The notes below the pieces were generated by a model. The model searched no databases, had not been told where the DNA came from, and saw nothing but the letters and a program-made list of their open reading frames with translations. Shown here one piece after another: positions 13,401 to 25,409 of a DNA stretch of 64,000 bases. Within the stretch, counting starts at the first letter, position 1, and each line of letters opens with the position of its first letter. The stretch is taken from the NCBI GenBank assembly GCA_013399895.1, contig VXBA01005476.1, positions 2,320,450-2,384,449 of the forward strand, written 5' to 3'. The stretch is from Serilophus lunatus (Eukaryota > Chordata > Aves > Passeriformes > Eurylaimidae). Position numbers and translations under genes: made by a program.

Positions 13401-15880
13401 AGGGAAAGTAAAACATGATGGGGAGCACAGTTGGATGACACAAGGGGGCTGGAAGGGCCCAGGAGAGCCATCAGTTTGTCCCTCCGCCCTGCTGCAGGAG
13501 CTGGTTTCCCATGGTGAGGCAGGGATCAACTCAGCAGCGGTGTCTGGAGCCTCCCTGCTCCAAGACATGAGAAATGCCAGAGCCACGTAAGAACCATCAG
13601 GCCAGCGGATGGCACAGGGCTGTGGCTGCGCCTGCTGTGAATCAGGGAAGGAGTTGGATCCATGCATTAACTCACTGGCCATCTCAGCCCACAGCATAGC
13701 ATGACTTCACTGTCGGGTGAACATCCCACCATGGAAACCAAACCTCAGGAATGCGTCTGGGTGTGCCGACTCTCTTCTCTCCGAAAGGCTCTCTTACAGC
13801 TCAAACACTCCCAGCCTAGCAAATTGCTGTTGTCATGTCTCCCACCAGCTCCCTGAGCTGGGCTGGGGAGCAATGCCCATGCAAGGGTCATTGCCTGTGC
13901 CAGGCGGGTGCCTGCCCAGGGTTGGCACTGTGGGTGCTGCCCTCCCTTCTTGCACATGTGGAAGCAGGGAGCTTTGCCATGGCTTCAGTCCAGCAGCCCC
14001 AGCCAAAGAGGGGAAATTTGTACTCTGCATGCCCTCCTTCTCCCTCTCTCCCACTCTTGCTAGAGACAGATCCACCAGTGGCTGTAGCAGAGCCCAGGTT
14101 TTGGCCATGAGCAGCAGTGAAATGATGATTAATGACGAGTGGAACCACGGAGCCAGGGATGTGTGAGTCGCCTTTGCCTCCTTCCTAAAATAATTTGGCC
14201 AAAAAAGGCTGATGTGAGCATTTCTGCATCTGCCAGCCTGGGAGGGGGCCTGTCCAGAGCCTGGGGTCTCAGCAGGCATGTGCTGTGCTGTGCAGGGGCT
14301 GTGTGTTTTTCCACTTGGGCTGGAGAGGGGCTGTGGGCAGGCAGCCGCTGGGCTCAGGTGACTCCTGAGCCTCCCTCTCCATCTGACTCATGAGAGACGT
14401 CGTGAGTGCTCTCCTGCCCGACGGAAAACACGTCGCCTTGCAGCTCACGACTTCTGGGTCCATGCCAGTCCCCAGGCAGCAGAGTTTCCCAGGGTTGTGA
14501 GCTCAGTGTGACGGCACCCTGAGCCAAACCCTTCCAAGGCTGGAGCTGGGACAGCAGTTCTATGGGCTGATGCCCAACCAGAGCTTTGCTTTCAGGTTTT
14601 GCCCATGGTTGGCTTTGCAGGACAGTCAGGGTGGCAAGGCTGGGCAGGAGCATCTCTGCAGGCAGTGCTCCTGGGTTCAGTCCCGGTGTGACATTGCTTT
14701 CCCAACATTCCAGCCTGGAAGCTTCTCCTTCCTTGTTCCCTCTTCTCTACTTTTGCTCTTTGGGAGGGTCTGGGATGCAAATGATCCCCTTCGGCAGCAT
14801 GACGGGTCTTTCCCTTCCAAAGGCCAAGTGCACCATCCTTCTCCACTTTCCTCTCTGCGTCTGGGCAGCATGAGAGTGTCTCCCTTCTCTCATTCCTCTC
14901 CCACATTCCCATCCCTCTAGGCTTTCTCCATTTTATGTCTTCAAGGGCTTGTTTCTTTCAGTGCCTGAATCCATCCTGCCTCATGTTCTTGGGACAAACC
15001 CACACCTTGGGTCTTTCTGCATGAGGCTGAATTGGATGATCAATGAGGAAGAAACTGAGGCATGTTGAGGTGAGCACTTCTCATAGGGGCTGGGAGAGAC
15101 AAGCTGTGTTCAGCCACAAGGCTGTTTGCATCACACTGCAGAGACAGCCCCACCAGCAGCCTGCTCTCTCCATGCCTGCTGCCCAAGCCACACCATTGGG
15201 CTCCCCCTGCTCCTTTGGGAAGGGAAATGTTTTCCCTTTCCCCTCCCATTCCTGCTCGCCAGCATGAGTCCGGTTTCCCCCGCATGCTGCCGCCAAGCGC
15301 CTCTGGAACCACTGGAAAATGCATAAAAGGCTTGGGCAAGGCTGCAGTAAGGGTTACTCGCAGTCACAGCTGGATTCAGCTGCTCCTTTAAAGCAACAGC
15401 ACAGCCACACTAGGCTCCCCAGGAGACCCAGGTGTTCCAGGAATTCAAATCCCGAGGGAAGAGGAGGCAGAATCTCCACTGGCCAGCAGCTCTGAGGCTG
15501 GAGGGAGCCTTTTCACTAGAGAAACTGAGGAAGGTGAAGCCCAAGGAGACAAACCCTTGGGTGGATCCAGCCTCAGGATTTGCTCATCCAGGTTTGCAGA
15601 GTGCTTCCCCCTGCCTTGCTCCAGGTGCAAATACCAGGACAGCACCTCCCTGCCAGCCAGGGCTGCATCCCACCTGGGGACACAACTGCCACAACACCAC
15701 CTGCGCCAACGCTGTGCTACCACCTTGTTCCCTGCCTTCCCTGAGCCTAATGTCGCTGAGGTCTCACCCCATCCTCCCAACACTGGCTACAGGGTCTGTG
15801 TTCCTACTGCAAGCACCGTGCTCTCATGGGGTGGCCCAGAGGCAGTTTGGGTCTGCAAAGGGCAACAGCAGCTTGAGGAT
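7414..15880. other. Intergenic, no recognisable gene
   Basis: This long interval contains many short open frames on both strands, but none has a recognisable domain or paired splice signals. A poly(A)-signal-like AATAAA lies near 9369 in an A- and T-rich patch that could mark a transcript end on the plus strand. The part from about 11,200 to 11,900 is relatively GC-rich and gives several overlapping open frames by composition. A proline- and serine-rich frame at 15,432-15,962 is also judged compositional. Confidence 0.4.
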
Positions 15881-15881
15881 C

Positions 15882-15900
15882 CCTGGGCAGGGGGCGCTGG
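15882..15900 (+). promoter_or_regulatory. CTCF-like motif
   Basis: The sequence around CAGGGGGCGCTGG matches the core of the vertebrate CTCF consensus in the forward direction. It lies about 4 kb upstream of the B3GNT7 first exon. A motif match alone does not show occupancy. Confidence 0.35.
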
Positions 15901-18900
15901 CCCCTCCATCACCCTGCAGAGCAACTTCCACTCCTCCCCTGTTTTTGGAAGAAATCACATAAATCCCGAGTGTGTGATTCCAAGCAGGGCAGCAGGAATT
16001 TTTTGACTGTGGCTCAAGGTGTTTCATCAGCCTCCAGTGTTTCAGTGTGTGAGCTGCCAAGGCCAATGTAGTGGGATGGAGCAGCTGGCTTTGGGAAAGC
16101 AGAAACCTGCTCCTGCATCCACCTGGGAACCAGCACAGCCCCACTCTGGCAGAGGCACTGGGGTGGAAAGAACCACGGGGTTAATGGGTAAAATAACCCT
16201 GCTCAGGGTCTGGTTTATGGCCTTGATAACGTTGGTGAGAGGAGTGAGGTTTCTGTGGGGGTGGCTGTCTTTCCTGGCGTCCTACGTCAGACCTGGTGAG
16301 TACTTGACACCTGCTCCTGCTTCCAAGACTCATCAATAAACCAGGTTAATAATTAATCCTAACTGCCCAGAGGACTTTCCCTGGGAATAGACAGTAGCGG
16401 TTCCTGGTTACAGTCCCACATCCCATGTGAGAGCTGCAATGATGGGCGAGCCTCACAGGTTTGCTCTTTACCACAGCATCATGAAAGGTGCTTAGAAAAC
16501 AAACATGGAAGGAGAAAGGAACATTCCCTGTCCTATCACATCCAGGATGTTTGCTTGTGACTGTGCACAAGAGTCTTGATGTGGTGTGAGTCTGGCTCAG
16601 CTAAACAAATAGCAGCATTGGCCTCCCTCCCTGCTCTGGGGTATGCCACAGGTGAGTGGTTTAACGAAGAAAAACCTAAATATGTGACCACCCTGTGCAG
16701 CTGGTCTCAGGTCAGGCTGAGCCCTTGGTCCTGCTCCAGGTACTCAGAGGTTTGGGAGGGAGAGGGCTGGTTTGTGTATCTTCACACACACAGGGCAACG
16801 GGACCTTGGCTTGTGTGAGAAACCCAGCCCAGGGACCACAGTGTTGGCACAAGTGGCCAGGAGGTGTGAGAGTTGCTGGGAGAAGAAACCAGAGTTATTT
16901 CTGTGTATGTATAATTTGCTAGAATGAAAAGAAATCAGAAAACAATACACACACACACAAAAACTTATCAAAGAAACCAGGGCAGCTTTTCCCAGTGAAA
17001 CAAACCGCAAACCATCAGTGGGAAAACACTGGCTGGGTCAACCTGCCACTAGCCAGTCTTCTGAGATCACATAAACTTCATAAAAAAGGTCACTTCTGTC
17101 TTTGTACTTATATTTTTAAAAAAATATTTTAGTTCAGGTCCACTTTGAAATTAAAAGAGGATTCTTGAAACAAAAAAAATCATTGTGGTTCTTTCTGAGA
17201 ACATCTAAACAAGCCACTTGGGCATTGTCCTTTCTCTTTACCCAGATGATGTCCCAGAGCCCTGTTTAATGTCAGCTCCAAAGCCTTGTGACCCCACATC
17301 ATCCAGTGGTGACAGCAGGAGGGATGATGCTCGGAGTGGGAGGTCAATGTGTGGCACTGGTACAGGTTGTCTCCAGGTGGGTCCCAGGAGCCATCAGACA
17401 TGGAAGTGGCTGCTGTCAGCAAGAGCCAGCGTCACCCTGGTCTGTGCCTTCCCTTCTCCATCCCCCTACCAAGCAAAGATAACACGTCCAGGTGCCATTT
17501 CTCACAGGTCCCCTGCCAGTTCTCACAGGGTTGCAGTGGCTCAGCACACCTCTAACATCACAGTTGTTGTGCAAGGCAAAGGAGCTCAGCCTTTCCATTC
17601 CAGAGCAGCACCTGCCACCCAAGAGTATTCATCCAGAAGCCCACAGTGCTGCCAACAGTGCCAAAAAGGCACTCAGTGCCTCCAAATTTCAGACGAGTGG
17701 CTTAGACCTAAGAAATAAGAGTGATGGTTGCCGTAGTGAAGGAGGGGACCAGGGCAAAATAGATCCAGCTGCTTTGCTGAAGGCAGGGCCAGGCAGGAAT
17801 GTCAGGGATCTGCTGGTGGCTGGGTCTCCTGGGGTGAACAAAAAAATTTATGTTTCTCTTTTTCATGTTTTGTTCTTAGCAGAGTGGTTGTGGCTGCTTG
17901 AGTATAAAACCTGTTCTTGCTGCGTGCCAGAAAGAGGCAAAGAGGTGTGGGGAGGAAGACCTTTTTAAAGAAATACGCTCTCAGTTACACTTGATCTTTT
18001 CTCCTGCCTTTCTGTTTTCCCAGGGTGAATCTGGAGAGCCGAAAAACTTGAGTTCATCCTAAACTTTCCTATGTAATGATGAAAAAAACCAACAAAACAA
18101 TAAAAAATTCTGCTTCATCTTCAGATTCATCCTTGAAACAGGAGCTAGTGGTGCCAATAGTGTTCAGGACAGTGCTTATCTCTGGCACCAGTAGCCCCAG
18201 ACCTGACAGGATTTGAGTCTTTAATGAATATCAGAAGTAAAGCTTTGCACAGCCATCACACCCCAAGCCTACAGTGCTCTCGCGCAGTGGGATGTGCATC
18301 TTTCCCACACAGCAGCGGGGGGAGATGGGAGCAGGGTCTCCCTGTCCAGAGAGGGTTATTTGAGCTGAAACCCTGGGCAGCAACACCGAATCGTCCAGGA
18401 AGTCTCTGCGCTTGCATCCCTGCACGGAAGCAGGCGCTGGAGAGGCGGGAGGCTGGGAGTATGGCTGGCAGAGCTTTGTGCCCAGGCTGCCAGGAGCTCT
18501 CCTTGCCCTGCAGCGGTGCCTCTTCCATGGCAGAGCAGCACAGCCCTGGGGCATACTGTGCCACGGCCGGCGGGATGTGCTGGTGCTGGGGATCCAGAGA
18601 GCCCGGGAGGCTGTGGCACACCCACAGCAGCTGGAACAGCAGCAGGGCTGAGTTTTGGGATTTATTGCATCTCCCCGCGGGCAGATGCCGCTGTTCCTGT
18701 TCCCATCGTAGTCCCAGGGCACGCTGAAAGGAGGAGGTGGGGGCTGTACCCTCAGGGTTTTTCTGTTCACATCTCTTTGTGCCTCTTTGTGCAGGGGAGA
18801 TTCTCCAGTGTGTTCCCCCTCCACTGTGAGCCCTTCTTTGTAGAGTGGGGTGAATTCCTAGCTATGGGCTGGTGTGCATCTACCATTGCTGTGCTACAGG

Positions 18901-19559
18901 GATGAGACTGGTCCTTCTCACACCCCATTCTGGTGAAGCTGATGCTTAGTGAATCTCATGGCCAAGATTTTCTTGAGGTCATGAGTGCAGGAAATGCAGA
19001 CTTTCCTATAGGCACTGGGAATCAAGGAAGGAATCAGGGAAGGCATGTAGGGAGGTTTGGTGGTGATAAGGTTATGGGATGCTGTAGGGCTGGTGCAGCC
19101 CGTTTGGGCAATGTTTCTTAGAAAGCTTTCACAGCCCCTAGGATATGGAACTGTAGGGCATCTGGGAAAGTGATAAGCTGAGATAAGGAGAAACAGGTCT
19201 GGAGAAAGCAATGCAATTTTCCTTCCCAAAGTGAGCTGGGATCTCAGTGTTGCCATTAGAAACTAGGATGTTAAGCCCCAGCTCCCTCTTGGGATTCGTT
19301 CATGTCTGTGTTGGGGGTGGAGGTGGTGATCAAACTAGACTCACATGGCTTTTCCAGAGATCAAATCCCAGCTACCGAAAGCACCCCTCCTGGTGAATAG
19401 TGGGATCCCCTTCCCATGGCTCCTTTGCATTAAAGGCTCTGGGGCAGAGCTAATGCACTCCAGAGAGAGCACTGTGCCCGCAGGGACGGGCTGGAAACCC
19501 CTCGAGCTCTCAGCTCCTGGTGGTTGTCCCATCACCAGCCGGGGGGGCGTGTGGGTTGT
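15901..19559. other. Intergenic upstream of B3GNT7
   Basis: No exon or known repeat family was recognised. The segment 18,270-18,720 is relatively GC-rich and yields several overlapping open frames on both strands, which reflects composition. Distal regulatory elements of B3GNT7 could lie here, but none is marked clearly enough to call. Confidence 0.35.
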
Positions 19560-20480
19560 TACCCTTAAACACCTTCCCCTGGCAGCACCGGGGAGGTCTT
19601 CTCTGGCAGCTGGTGCGACCCGGGCGGGGGGAGGACGGAGGGGCAGGGCAAGAGTTAACGTACCTGCTCTGCCATCCTTCTTGGCTCCACCTCGGAGAGC
19701 GAGGGGAGGGAAAAGGGAAAAAGTAAGGAGAAAAAAAAAAAAAAAAAAAGAAGAGGAGTAAGAAAAGGGCAGAGAAGCGCCCGGACCGCGGGCAGCCCGG
19801 CCAGCAGCGGAGCGGCCATCCCGTCCCACTCCCAGCATGTTCCAGTGGTGAGTGATCCCCGGGGAGCAGGGACCCCGAGCCCCGCTCCAGCCCCCGCTGA
19901 GCCCCGCTGTTCCCTTCGCCGCCGCCCCGCGGAGCGTCCTCCGCTCCCGCCGCAAGGCGCCGCCGTCCCGGCGCTGCGTCCTGCCCGGAGCCGCGGGACT
20001 GCCAAGTCCTCCCTTCACCGGGTCCTTCTTGAGGGGCGCCTGGCTGGGAAAGGGCAGCTTTGGTGGGGAGGGTGGGCATGGGGGAGCAGCTAAGGACGGC
20101 GTCTGTCCTTTGTCTCCTGTCCGTCTGTTCCTGTCCCAGGAGTGGCGCTCCCCCATCCCCAGCTCTGCGGGGACTCTCAGTCGGGGTCTCTCGTGCCGCG
20201 GCGCCCGGAGAAGGTTCCCTGGGTTGTCCGCTCCCGACGTAAATCTCTCTCCATCCTGGGGCACCGCAGCTCCGGTCCGGAGGGAGCCAGGACGGGGCAC
20301 TGGGCAAGGGCGGGAGGTTGGTCCCCCATCCCTGCGGATGCCTTTCCCGTCCCAGCTTTTCCCTGCAAAGATTTGGGTTGTGTGGTGGGGCCGGGGAGAG
20401 CGGGGCCGCCAGATCTGCCCCGTGGGGTCCCTGTCTCTCCGCAGCGCCAGCCTGGGGCCAGATGCCCTCGGTCGGGGGAA
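19560..20480 (+). promoter_or_regulatory. CpG-rich promoter region of B3GNT7
   Basis: CpG dinucleotides are dense from about 19,600 to 20,480, flanked by much poorer sequence. The block surrounds the first coding exon of B3GNT7 (19837-19847) and extends into its first intron. No TATA box stands at an obvious distance from the start codon, as expected for a CpG-island promoter. Long open frames in both directions across it (380 codons minus, 292 codons plus) are by-products of high GC and are not called as genes. Confidence 0.6.
19701..19768 (+). repeat. Polypurine tract with 19-base A run
   Basis: This stretch of almost 70 bases is pure A and G on the plus strand except for two T interruptions. 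It includes a 19-base A run at 19731-19749. It lies about 70-135 bases upstream of the B3GNT7 start codon, so it is in the promoter or 5'UTR. Such tracts can form triplex structures and are prone to length change. Confidence 0.75.
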
Positions 20481-23400
20481 CACCCGTCTTCCCCAAACCT
20501 GTAATTTTAGCGCCTTCTATTTAGATCAGACGGCTTTTATACGGAGGGGACGCGTCTCCGGGCACATCGGGCTCTGGGGACAACCACTGCGAGCTGGGGT
20601 CCTGCTTGGTGCTTCCATCCACCTGGCACAGGCTACTTTTTGGGACATTTGGGTGCTTTCTGCACAGCATCTGCCCCTAGATCCCCTCTCCCAATCCTTG
20701 GCGTTGCCAACAGCCAGGGCTCTATACTGACCGTGCCTCTAGTGACGGGGTCTAATCGAGGGGCCAGGAAAAAAATCCAACCAAATAGTGCTGGGGGATC
20801 AAAGAAGTTTTTATGTGAACCCAAACTGAGAGGGGATGGGGTTAGAGAGTCTCAGACTCTAGAGACCTCGTCTGCCCTCCATCATCAACGCCTGAAAGGG
20901 AAACTACCTACCTCTCATTTGGGGTTAATGTTTAACTTCCCAGTGGTGTAGCAACCTCGCAGGGAGGTTTTTGGAGTTTTCCTAGTGGGTAAAAAGAAAA
21001 GGATCAGGCTGGGACCCTTTCAAAGCTCTCTCGATGGTACCAACACCAGCAGCAGGGGCAGGCAGTCCTGGCTGGCACAGATGGGAGCGCTTCAGGTGGC
21101 TGCTGCCCTCGTGCCCTGCAGCTCTGGCTGTCCCCAACTCCTGGGAACACTGCTGGGGACTGGCTGAGGACTCTGCCCCAAAGCAAGGTCCTGGGGCTCG
21201 GCAGAGTGACTTTTCTGTGAGGGCAGCAAACCCAAAAGCACCTCCCTTGCCAGTGCAGTGGTATTTGGCACCTCTGGAAAGCAGGACCTGGTTTCTCTCC
21301 TCCTTGAAGTGCTTCCCAAATGAGACCACAGAGGAGAAAGACTCACGATCAGAAAAGGTGTACACAAAATTGTCACTATTTTCCTCCCTGAAACTTTGAT
21401 TTGATGTGGGAATTGCCTGCAGTTGTGGCCCAGGGTCCCTCTAATCCCTGTCGCTTTCCCGCCAGTGCTGGGGAAGGATTTCTGCGGGGCAGGAGTCGCC
21501 ATGGTGCTCTCTGTTTTCCTGCTAGACCTGATGGTACTCCATGGTTTGCAGTCAGATCTGTAGGAAAAATCACAAAGAGGTTCTTGTAACAAAGCGGGAA
21601 TTGCACATTGCACTGGTGAGAGCTGGGAAGCTGAAAGAAGGGGGAATAAGTTTCTGTGCTGTTGTGCAACACTTCACTGATAGATCCAGTTGCTCTCAGG
21701 CCACCCGACTCTACCTCCGGAGAGTTCTCTCCTCAGCCCTGGGTCAGTGTCCTCTGTCTGGACCCAAGCAGGGTAATGGGGTTGAGTGGATCCATGCATC
21801 CAGGCAGCTCCTCTGTATTAGTCAGAATCTGCCAAGGTTGGGACACATTCATGCCAATTAGTGACTCTACCTATGGAAATTTAGAAAAAAATATATCAAT
21901 AATTCCCCAGTTTTGGCTTCTGGGGAACCTCTGGCCATCCTTCAGGCTGGGTATTTTATCACTTGTCCTTGGGGTGGCGAGGATAGCAAGGACGGGATAG
22001 GATAGGATGGGAAGGGAAGGGAGTAAGGCTGGGTTGTCAGGACGGGATTGATGCGAATGAGGTTACTATACAGGGGTGATTGGTGTTACTTTTGTGGCAG
22101 TGCTGGGTATTGATGAATGCTTGGAGTAAACCTGTATTGAAACTGAAGGGTTTTTGAAGAATAAGCTCAAAGCTGTGTGGGCAGGGATGGAGAGGGTTAA
22201 GAGAATGGTGAGATCTAATCAGAACTGCTCCCTCATCAGTCTCAGATGAGTGGCCACATATAAAACCGGATGGGGAATATCTATCCATTTACCCGTAATT
22301 ACTTATTTCCATGCTCGCTCTCACAGTCCACAACTAGTGATCACAGTTTTCCCACGACAATGTGAGGCTCAAAAGTTCTTTGTGCTTCAGAGTGAAGCCA
22401 GAGATAGGAGCTCCTGAAAGCTCCCAGTTCTCATCTGGGGTTCCTGCATTTCAGGGTGACCAGAGTCCCCAAGCCCAATGCTGGTCCTCCTGCCCTTGGA
22501 AGCCTGAGAGGCTAAGGGGCGATCCACCAAGCAGCTGCTTTGCTGCAGCTCGTGGCATAAAATCCCGGCAGCTTTCTGGCAGTGCTGATCACAGTCTGGC
22601 CCCTGGGTCCAGGAGAGTTTCATGATTTTTTTTTGTTTTTTGGCTATCTGCAAAATACTTGGCTTAAATATTTCTAATTTCATGCCCAAGCTCCTTCTCT
22701 GGACTATCCTGAAGTAGAGGTGCCATCTGCCTGCTAGAGAGGATTTTGGATCCTTCTGCCTCTAATGGAAGTGGGAGGCTGAGGGTTGTACCCAACCAGG
22801 CTGGGATATGCTTCTGTCACCAAGAGTCACAAGACCGGTGCCAATTTTGTTTCCTTCGGCTTCTCAGCTGAGGTTCCATTGACCCATAAGCAGGGAAAGG
22901 GGGTGCAGCAGCTGCCAAGCACCTTATATCTGAGCAGAGATGGGGCTGCCCTTGGGGAGCTGTTGGGAGTGGACACGAGGAGCTCCCCTGCCACCTCTCA
23001 TGCTCAGTGCTCATTTGCACAGGGAGATGGTTCAAGGCAGATGTGCCAGCTGTGGAAAGGAGCCAAGCACTTGGGAGCAGCATAGTGCAGATGGGAAGAG
23101 AGGGTAGTTCCCCTCCTCTGGAGCAGTGGGATGAGTAACCCACCATTAGCTGTGTGGAAAAGCAGGTTGGGGGGATTTGTACATCAGTAATCTCTGAGTA
23201 CAGCCTTCCCACTGTCCCAAGAACCTCAGGAGGATCCCACTGAATCCCCCAGTGAGCTCCATTCAGGGTTTGTCCCTTGAACCCATGGCTTCCATGAGTG
23301 ATGGGTCTGCAGTGGGACAGAGCAGCAGGATGGCCTTGCAAGGGGATGGGTTTGATCTACCCAGTCCCCTGCACACTCCGGATTTGAAGACACCTGGTTT

Positions 23401-25409
23401 GCTGCAGGCTGGGAAAATCTACTCCCCAAATCTGCCCGGCATCCCCTGCTCCTTATCACCACAAAGGAAGCAATGGGACCCAAGAGCTCACCAAAATGCC
23501 CAGCACTGTCCCCAGAAATGCTGGCTCCTAAGGTAGTAGCAGGGTTAGGGGTGTCTTTTCCCCACTGAACCTTGCAGTTTGATTCAAATGGCTTTTTTTT
23601 TTTTGTCCTGATGTGTCATTTTGAAATGAAACAATAATGCCGCTTTCAAGTTGACTCTTGGTCTTCCTGGTCTGGTTTCTCAGTGTTGTGTAACCTGCGA
23701 TGCCAGTCTAAGGCCATGAGCTATATGTGCTCCAAGACATACATCTGTGTCTGTGGAAAAGATAATTTCCTCCTGCTCTTGTCCTAAACTGCAATTTTCA
23801 GAGGTTTCCCTTGGGACTTCCCTCCAAAACAGCAGCCTTGTCTGCAACTGTCACTCTGACTTAATATATCTCTCTCTCTCTCTCTCTCTCTCAGGAGATT
23901 TTCTTCTTTCCAGTGAACCCTTTCCAGCTCTCTGCACTTGGATTACCAGATGACACTGCAGCCACCTGCCACATGCCTTATGCCTGCCCCTGCAGTTACA
24001 TGTGGCCCCAGAGTCATCCCACAAACGGGATGCAGTTGGGAAGAGCATGCGTGGAAGTGTTCCACAGCTCTTCCCATGAGGCTTCTGCTCAGCAAAAGGT
24101 GATGGGAGACAGATTATGAGCATCCCATAACCTCCCCAGGAGGTGCTTTTGCAGACAAGCCTCTCACAGCCTGCAGTTTCCTCTGCTTAATCTCCCGTCT
24201 TGTCCCTTTAGGAAGAAGACCATCTACAAAACGATTTGTCTCTCCTTCTTGCTGGTCATCACGGTGACGGTGCTGCAGAGGGGAATGGCCCCCAATCAGT
24301 TCATGCAGGGCCAGCAGCAGAAAGATCTGCACCCTCCAGAGCCCCCGAAAACACAAAAGAGAGACAATGCCTTCTCCGTCACCAGCTCTTTCTGGAAAAC
24401 CAAGGAGAAAGCTCCTGTGAAGGAGGAGAGCGTGATGGCAAAGCAAACAAAATCCTGGGATGTCACCACTACCAACTGCTCAGCCAACCAGAACTTCAGC
24501 AAGGTGGACTGGTTCAAAGGGCTGGAGCCCAACTTCCAGCAGTTCCTGCTCTATCGGCACTGCCGCTACTTCCCCATGCTGATCAACCACCCGGAGAAGT
24601 GCAGCGAGGACGTTTACCTGCTCATTGTGGTCAAGTCCATCATCACACAGCACGACCGCCGCGAGGCCATCCGGAGGACCTGGGGCCAGGAGAAGGAGGT
24701 GGAGGGCAAGAAGATCAGGACGCTGTTCTTGCTGGGCACGGCCTCCAAGGAGGAAGAGAGAGCCAACTACCAGAAACTGCTGGATTATGAGAACCACATC
24801 TATAAGGACATCTTGCAGTGGGATTTCCTGGACAGCTTCTTCAACCTCACCCTCAAAGAGGTCCATTTCCTGAAGTGGTTCAACATCTACTGTGACAACG
24901 TCCGTTTCATCTTCAAAGGTGACGATGATGTGTTTGTGAGCCCCAGCAACATCCTGGAGTTCCTGGAGGACAAGAAGGAGGGAGAGGACCTCTTCGTGGG
25001 GGATGTCCTCCACAAGGCCAGGCCGATCCGTAAGAAGGAGAACAAGTACTACATCCCCAGTGCCCTCTACAACAAAAACATCTACCCACCCTATGCAGGA
25101 GGTGGGGGCTTCATCATGGATGGACCCCTGGCCAAGAAGCTCTATAAGACCTCAGAGATGCTGGAGCTGTATCCCATTGATGATGTCTTCCTAGGGATGT
25201 GCCTGGAGGTCCTTAAAGTATCACCTGTTAAGCATGAGGGCTTCAAAACTTTTGGTATTGTGAAGAACAAGAACAGCAAGATGAACAAGGAGCCATGTTT
25301 TTTCCGGAGTATGTTGGTCGTTCATAAACTGCTGCCTCCGGAGTTGCTCCAGATGTGGGACTTGGTCCACAGTAACTTGACATGCTCCAGAAAACTCAAT
25401 AACCTTTAG
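19837..25409 (+). CDS. B3GNT7: Beta-1,3-N-acetylglucosaminyltransferase 7
   Basis: Exons 19837-19847 and 24212-25409 join in frame to 402 residues, close to the human 401. Exon 1 codes only M-F-Q plus two bases of Trp4; it ends at a GTGAGT donor and exon 2 follows TTTAG. The product is a type II Golgi enzyme of family GT31: short cytosolic tail, membrane anchor at about residues 12-25 (ICLSFLLVITVTVL), stem, then the luminal catalytic domain. Family marks are RREAIRRTWG (about 154), DSFFNLTLKE (about 211), the metal-binding DDD at about 241-243 in FKGDDDVFV, YPPYAGGGGF, and YPIDDVFLGMCLE. Four N-glycosylation sequons are visible at about 92, 98, 215 and 392. Known B3GNT7 adds GlcNAc in beta-1,3 linkage to galactose and acts on keratan sulfate and lactosamine chains. 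The reading frame is intact. It is convergent with NCL. Confidence 0.96.
19848..24211 (+). other. B3GNT7 intron 1
   Basis: The intron runs from a GTGAGT donor directly after codon 4 to a CCCTTTAG acceptor. Its first 600 bases are part of the CpG island. The remainder contains a GGGAT/AGGAT-type short repeat patch near 21,990-22,020 and a TC microsatellite at 23,869-23,892. No nested gene or snoRNA was recognised. Confidence 0.8.
23869..23892 (+). repeat. (TC)12 microsatellite
   Basis: Twelve perfect TC units lie in the last 350 bases of B3GNT7 intron 1. They are followed by an AG and could mimic a polypyrimidine tract and acceptor, but the reading frame uses the later acceptor at 24,210-24,211. 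Confidence 0.9.

Noticed and set aside
19341..20730. Long open frames on both strands (380 codons minus, 328 codons minus, 292 codons plus) around the B3GNT7 first exon
   Set aside because: They overlap each other in a CpG island, have proline/arginine/glycine-biased composition, and are explained by the lack of stop codons in GC-rich DNA.
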